Source of the DNA: Desulfobacterales bacterium
GTDB taxonomy: Bacteria; Desulfobacterota; Desulfobacteria; Desulfobacterales; 4be13
Assembly: GCA_029934695.1 (NCBI GenBank)
Contig: JAOZLU010000242.1
Span: 1 to 9,413, forward strand
Reading direction: 5' to 3'
Length of the DNA stretch: 9,413 nt
Made by a program: the position numbers and the translations under genes. Below are positions 6,060-9,413 of the stretch, piece by piece. The notes below the pieces were generated by a model. That model saw only the letters and a list, made by a program, of their open reading frames with translations. It made no database searches and had not been told where the DNA came from. Within the stretch, counting starts at the first letter, position 1. Each line of letters begins with the position of its first letter.

Positions 6060-7841
6060 ATGTTTGAAAAAGAAACAAGAAAATTAGTTGACACTATAAA
6101 AACGATGAAGCGTAACGGAGCTTTTAAAACCTACATTGATTACATACGCTTCCCATATTATCGTAATTTGGAGAAAAATACAAAAATTAATTTTGATTTT
6201 CCTTTGACTGTATTCATTGGAAAAAATGGGAGTGGAAAAAGCTCGACATTACAAGCCGTATTCGGAGCACCGGCAGATAAGAGCGTCGGCAACTTCTGGT
6301 TTTCAACGGAACTTGACCCTATTCAGGAATCCGAATCTGATGAAAGACATTGCTTTATATACGGTTATAAAATTCAGAATGAAATATTAGAAGTTTTAAA
6401 AACACGTATAAAAAAGGCAAAAAAACCCGATTACTGGGAACCAAGCAGACCTATAAAAAAATATGGCATGAAATTGATGGGAGGCGAAAGAAATTCTGCC
6501 ATAAACATGGATGTTTTATATTTAGATTTCAGGTCCATCTTGTCTGCTTTTGATAAATATTTTTATTTTGGTGATACTAAAAGGTTGAAATCAAAAACAA
6601 AACAGGACTATTTACGCTCAAAATCAAAACATTTAAAAAATGTTATTAATAACCATAAAATATATAAAAACCGAGGAGTTGACCAAAACAGAGATTCTGT
6701 AATAATTTCCGGTGAAGAACTAAATGTTGTAGGCAGAATCCTTGATAAAAACTATGTGTCAGCCCAAATTATAGAACATAAGCTATTTGACTCTTGGGGA
6801 TTTTCGGTAATATTTGAAACCGAAAAATTAACCTATTCGGAAGCATTTGCAGGAAGCGGAGAAACGGCAATATTTAAGCTGGTACATGAAGTTCAACATT
6901 CAGAACCGGGTACGCTGGTTCTGCTTGATGAACCGGAAGTTTCTTTACATCCGGGCGCTCAGTACAGGCTTAAATTGTACTTGTTGGAAAAGATAAAAGA
7001 AAAAAGATTACAGGTGATAATTTCAACTCATTCGCCGTTTTTTTCAGAATTTTTACCACAAAGCGCAATAAAAGTGTTTTTGGAATCGCCAAATGAAAAA
7101 ATTCGTGTCAGCGATCACCTTACTTACAAAGAAGCTTTTTTAAGTATCGGACATGATATTGAAAAGGTTACAATAATCGTTGAAGACAGGCTTGCCAAAA
7201 GATTGATGGGAAAAATTCTGAAGAATATGGATGCCAATCTTTCAAAGCTTTTCAATATTGAGTATTATCCCGGCGGAGCTTCTGTCATTAATAAGGACAT
7301 CATTATTTACAGCAGGTCTGAAAGGCCAAATATCTATATCCTTTTTGATGGAGATCAGAAACCGAGTAAACAAGTACCGGATATTTCATCAATCCCGCAA
7401 AAAAAATTGACGAATGTATTTTTAACCCAAGCCATTAAAGAAGTAACAGGATCGAAGATAACTTTCTATCCTGACGGAGGAAAACAAGGAGGAGATAAAA
7501 ATCAGGAAACAGAAATGAAAAAGGAATATCTGAATTATTATCGGGAGAATGTATTTTATCTTCCGGCAAGTATCCCCGAAGAAATAATATGGGATAGTGA
7601 ATATTCCAAATCACTGCTAAAAATAACTTTGGGAGAGGGGAACGTAACAAACGAAGCTGCCAAAAAAATTGGACAAGCTGTTGGATATAAAGCTAAATTC
7701 GGAACCCTTGCCGAGTATATGGATTCAAGTATTGATAGTTTACACGATTTATTTATTAAAGCATTCATTAATGGCAGAGGAGAATTTTGGAACGATATTA
7801 TTAATATTATCAATGTGATAAAAGAGAAAGAAAGTTCCTGA
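6060..7841 (+). CDS. ABC-type ATPase with C-terminal TOPRIM-like nuclease domain (OLD/GajA-like)
   Basis: 593 aa from the ATG at 6060, which has AAGGA at 6044-6048. The frame is open back to a TTG at 6012 without a ribosome binding site, so I prefer 6060; ATG 6105 is also possible. Numbering here counts from the TTG. Walker A is GKNGSGKSS (70-78), after a typical N-terminal strand segment (IDYIRFPYYRNL). A long lysine-rich insert (about 130-260) precedes the signature AGSGE (280-284), Walker B LVLLDEPE (302-309) and the switch histidine STHSP (338-342). A TOPRIM-like part follows, with VEDRLA (E391) and FDGD (D446, D448) as candidate metal ligands. This is the OLD/GajA architecture of DNA-cleaving anti-phage proteins. 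The usual Gly after the first Glu is Asp. No UvrD-type helicase partner is present; a cytosine methyltransferase follows 24 nt later. It is much more AT-rich than the hydroxyacid operon, suggesting transfer. The TOPRIM assignment is by motif only. Confidence 0.8.
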   Translation: MFEKETRKLVDTIKTMKRNGAFKTYIDYIRFPYYRNLEKNTKINFDFPLTVFIGKNGSGKSSTLQAVFGAPADKSVGNFWFSTELDPIQESESDERHCFIYGYKIQNEILEVLKTRIKKAKKPDYWEPSRPIKKYGMKLMGGERNSAINMDVLYLDFRSILSAFDKYFYFGDTKRLKSKTKQDYLRSKSKHLKNVINNHKIYKNRGVDQNRDSVIISGEELNVVGRILDKNYVSAQIIEHKLFDSWGFSVIFETEKLTYSEAFAGSGETAIFKLVHEVQHSEPGTLVLLDEPEVSLHPGAQYRLKLYLLEKIKEKRLQVIISTHSPFFSEFLPQSAIKVFLESPNEKIRVSDHLTYKEAFLSIGHDIEKVTIIVEDRLAKRLMGKILKNMDANLSKLFNIEYYPGGASVINKDIIIYSRSERPNIYILFDGDQKPSKQVPDISSIPQKKLTNVFLTQAIKEVTGSKITFYPDGGKQGGDKNQETEMKKEYLNYYRENVFYLPASIPEEIIWDSEYSKSLLKITLGEGNVTNEAAKKIGQAVGYKAKFGTLAEYMDSSIDSLHDLFIKAFINGRGEFWNDIINIINVIKEKESS

Positions 7842-7865
7842 CTCTGTTTTTGATTTTTTGTTATT

Positions 7866-8936
7866 ATGAATAACAGGCTAAAAATAGAAGCAATAGATTT
7901 TTTTTGTGGTGCCGGAGGAATGAGCTATGGTCTTTCCAAAGCAGGAATCCGGGTTCTGGCAGGCATTGATAATGACCCTCAATGCACGGAAACTTACACC
8001 CACAATAACAAATCTGCCCAATTCATAAATTATGATATAAATAGCATAATGCCATCCGAATTATCTGATATTCTTGGTGTTAAACAAAATAATGACTATC
8101 TGGTTATGGCAGGATGCAGTCCCTGCCAATATTGGAGCAAGATTTATACTGATAAAACCAAAAGCCGGCAGACAGCTTTTCTCCTTAATGGATTTCAAAA
8201 ATTCGTTGATTGGTTTAATCCGGGGTTTGTGGTAATAGAAAATGTACCGGGTATCTTTGCCAAGAAATCTCACAGTCTTTTGCTGAAATTCTGTAATTTT
8301 TTGAAATCAAAGGATTACATATATGCCGATGGTGTTATCAATTCTTTTTTATACGGTGTCCCCCAGAATCGTAAACGCTACTTACTCATCGCCACACGCC
8401 TTTTTGATAAAATAGAACTCCCGAAAGGACGTAAAAATAAACGATTGATTGTGAGAAATTTTATCGGTGCAGAGAACGGGTTCCCGAAAATCGAAGCGGG
8501 ACATAAAGACGCAAGTGATTTTATTCATACTTCATCAAACTTATCTCCGAAGAATATGTGCAGAATAAGTCTCACCCCTCCAAATGGCGGTGACCGTTCC
8601 AGTTGGAAGGATGATCCTGAATTGCAAATCAAGGCTTATGAAGGCAAAGATCATATCTTTAAGGATGTCTATGGTCGGATGTACTGGGACAGACCGGCAC
8701 CTACTATCACCACACGTTTCAACAGCTTTTCCAACGGACGATTCGGTCATCCAGAAGAAAACCGGGCAATTTCTCTTCGGGAAGGGGCGACACTCCAAAC
8801 TTTCCCGAAAAAATATGTATTTAAGGGACCCAATCAGGCTGCGATTGCTCGTCAGATCGGTAATGCCGTCCCCCCAAAATTAGCAAAACAGATCGGCAAA
8901 ACTATAGTCAACTATTACTTTAACAAAAACAGATAG
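7866..8936 (+). CDS. DNA (cytosine-5-)-methyltransferase
   Basis: A 356-aa enzyme that transfers a methyl group from S-adenosylmethionine to C5 of cytosine in a specific DNA site. The conserved motifs come in canonical order: I, DFFCGAGGMSYGL (11-23); IV, GCSPCQ (83-88) with catalytic C87; VI, ENVPG (125-129); VIII, QNRKR (167-171); IX, REGATLQTFP (305-314); X, GNAVPP (332-337). Motif IV reads GCSPCQ rather than the commoner GPPCQ, a variant seen in some families. The target recognition region is about 185-275 and gives no readable site. The enzyme looks complete and active. It follows the ATPase by 24 nt on the same strand. No clear Shine-Dalgarno precedes the ATG, so translation may be coupled or weak. 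No Vsr or ordinary restriction endonuclease gene is visible; the ATPase-TOPRIM protein is the only candidate nuclease partner. Confidence 0.93.
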   Translation: MNNRLKIEAIDFFCGAGGMSYGLSKAGIRVLAGIDNDPQCTETYTHNNKSAQFINYDINSIMPSELSDILGVKQNNDYLVMAGCSPCQYWSKIYTDKTKSRQTAFLLNGFQKFVDWFNPGFVVIENVPGIFAKKSHSLLLKFCNFLKSKDYIYADGVINSFLYGVPQNRKRYLLIATRLFDKIELPKGRKNKRLIVRNFIGAENGFPKIEAGHKDASDFIHTSSNLSPKNMCRISLTPPNGGDRSSWKDDPELQIKAYEGKDHIFKDVYGRMYWDRPAPTITTRFNSFSNGRFGHPEENRAISLREGATLQTFPKKYVFKGPNQAAIARQIGNAVPPKLAKQIGKTIVNYYFNKNR

Positions 8937-9149
8937 GTTTACGAGCGACCGGATCTGCTAAGGCATTTTTATAGAGGCTCAGGCGGTCATTCAGCAGTAA
9001 TTCCGGACGGGGATAAGATTAAACTGAGCGGCTTGCAAGGTTTGCGAGCATATCCGCTCCAATGCGATCTTATCCTTACATTATCAGACAGTTCCAAGAT
9101 GTCAGTTGTGATGCACTGATTTTAAAGGCTTGCAGGGAATTGCAGGCAG
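8937..9149. other. Non-coding stretch after the methyltransferase
   Basis: No supportable gene. No tRNA or rRNA is recognisable. The open frame that begins at 9062 runs straight through the terminator and its duplicate and is not credible. The nested inverted repeat at 9011-9075 is the main structure. Confidence 0.5.
9011..9075. repeat. Nested inverted repeat, 65 bp
   Basis: Three stems stack inside one another. The outer pair is GGATAAGAT (9011-9019) with ATCTTATCC (9067-9075). The middle pair is GAGCGG (9026-9031) with CCGCTC (9054-9059). The inner pair is CTTGCAA (9032-9038) with TTGCGAG (9042-9048), with one G-T pair and a GGT loop. The whole could fold as one long bulged hairpin in RNA or single-stranded DNA. 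It is not an integron attC site by its ends, because the GTTRRRY/RYYYAAC boxes are absent. Possible roles are mRNA 3' end structure, small RNA or a dispersed repeat. Confidence 0.55.
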
Positions 9150-9184
9150 AAAAGCCCCGCCATCTTGCGATGACGGGGCTTTTT
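9150..9184 (+). terminator. Rho-independent terminator of the ATPase-methyltransferase operon
   Basis: The stem is AAAAGCCCCG (9150-9159) with CGGGGCTTTT, extended inward by CATC and GATG across a C-A mismatch, with loop TTGC. It is followed by a T-run ending at 9184. It is near-symmetrical, with A on the left and T on the right, so it may stop transcription from both directions. Confidence 0.9.
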
Positions 9185-9219
9185 GCGTTTCTATGGTTAA
9201 ACCTGTGTAGTTATTTAAT

Positions 9220-9237
9220 GATGACGGGGCTTTTTTT
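9220..9237 (+). repeat. Partial duplicate of the terminator's right arm
   Basis: GATGACGGGGCTTTTT (9220-9235) repeats 9169-9184 exactly, and two more T follow here. The matching left arm is absent close by, so this copy cannot form the same hairpin alone. It could compete with the first right arm for pairing to the single left arm. A slippage or recombination event probably produced it. Confidence 0.65.
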
Positions 9238-9239
9238 GT

Positions 9240-9267
9240 TTGACAGACGGGTTTAGGGGATTATGTT
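9240..9267 (+). promoter_or_regulatory. Putative promoter of the gene at the right edge
   Basis: TTGACA (9240-9245) is a perfect -35 box, and TATGTT (9262-9267) follows after 16 nt. It would start transcription near 9274, about 80 nt upstream of the ATG at 9354. In that leader is a small palindrome at 9305-9317, ACTATA and TATAGT around one T, which might be an operator. Confidence 0.4.
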
Positions 9268-9375
9268 ATGAATGGTAAAAGAGGTTGGTGGGGCCCTTCC
9301 AACTACTATATTATAGTGTCAAATATATATATTAAAATCCAAAGGAAATTAATATGGACTATTGGGTTGCTATAA
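9268..9375 (+). CDS. Possible 35-aa small ORF overlapping the next gene's start
   Basis: ATG at 9268 is preceded by a good AGGGGA (9255-9260) at 7 nt. The product begins MNGKRGWWGPSNYY and continues with a hydrophobic-basic stretch to TAA at 9373-9375. It overlaps the gene starting at 9354 in another frame, as an upstream coupling peptide would. Against it, the start lies inside or before the putative promoter at 9240-9267, so both cannot be used together, and I recognise no family. It is a weak call. Confidence 0.22.
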   Translation: MNGKRGWWGPSNYYIIVSNIYIKIQRKLIWTIGLL

Positions 9376-9413
9376 AACAGTTTGTTGGAGAAGTTCCCAT
9401 GGAACTTTATAGA
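9354..9413 (+). CDS. N-terminus of an unidentified gene, cut by the window end
   Basis: ATG at 9354 has AAGGA at 9342-9346, 7 nt upstream, and 20 open codons to the window end, beginning MDYWVAIKQFVGEVP. Too little is present to name a family. A promoter-like pair at 9240-9267 would give it its own transcript, separated by the terminator from the methyltransferase operon, so it need not belong to that module. Confidence 0.55.
   Translation, partial: MDYWVAIKQFVGEVPMELYR

Noticed and set aside
9011..9075. Integron attC site
   Set aside because: The fold is attC-like in shape, but the conserved end boxes are missing and no integrase or cassette array is present.
9062..9256. 64-codon frame after the methyltransferase
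   Set aside because: It passes through a strong terminator and its duplicate, and the peptide repeats MTGLF because of that duplication.
1..9413. CRISPR array, tRNA or rRNA
   Set aside because: No regularly spaced direct repeats beyond two tandem copies, and no tRNA or rRNA signature was seen on either strand.

Overview
The window looks like chromosome from a mesophilic Gram-negative anaerobe. The best guess is a sulfate-reducing Desulfobacterota (Desulfobacteraceae-type) genome. This rests on the paired FAD oxidase and CCG-type Fe-S oxidoreductase with a GntR regulator, the mixed base composition, and the many small palindromic intergenic repeats. It is an inference from gene content, not a taxonomic proof.

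Left part (1-4053): a 2-hydroxyacid (D-lactate or glycolate) oxidation operon, all on +. It starts with a leader (1-394) that carries a PdhR/LldR/GlcC-like operator palindrome (47-61), two tandem copies of a palindromic repeat (80-189) and a hairpin (317-344). Then come a GlcD-type FAD subunit (395-1774), a GlcF-type Fe-S subunit (2027-3337) and a FadR-subfamily GntR regulator (3334-4053) joined to glcF by an ATGA overlap. A 207-bp MITE-like element (1795-2001), with 24-bp terminal inverted repeats and an 8-bp target duplication, sits between glcD and glcF, just upstream of the glcF ribosome binding site.

Middle part (4025-5770): an accessory, partly decayed stretch. It holds a DUF29 protein on the minus strand whose tail overlaps the regulator gene, then about 620 bp without an intact gene. 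That gap contains tandem hairpin repeats (4879-4926) and an unlisted fragment of an Xre-family HTH antitoxin (4946-5089, + strand, N-terminus missing). After it comes a short, C-terminally truncated DUF262 (GmrS/ParB-like) protein on the minus strand (5177-5770).

Right part (5771-8936): a clearly AT-richer block, read divergently from the DUF262 gene. A 593-aa ABC-type ATPase fused to a TOPRIM-like nuclease domain (OLD/GajA-like architecture) is followed after 24 nt by a DNA cytosine-5 methyltransferase. The two genes look like one operon and form a candidate DNA-modification-linked defence module. The truncated DUF262 and antitoxin remnant next door suggest a defence hotspot.

Right edge (8937-9413): non-coding DNA with a nested inverted repeat (9011-9075), a strong rho-independent terminator (9150-9184) with a partial second copy (9220-9237), a promoter-like pair, and the first 20 codons of an unidentified gene running out of the window.
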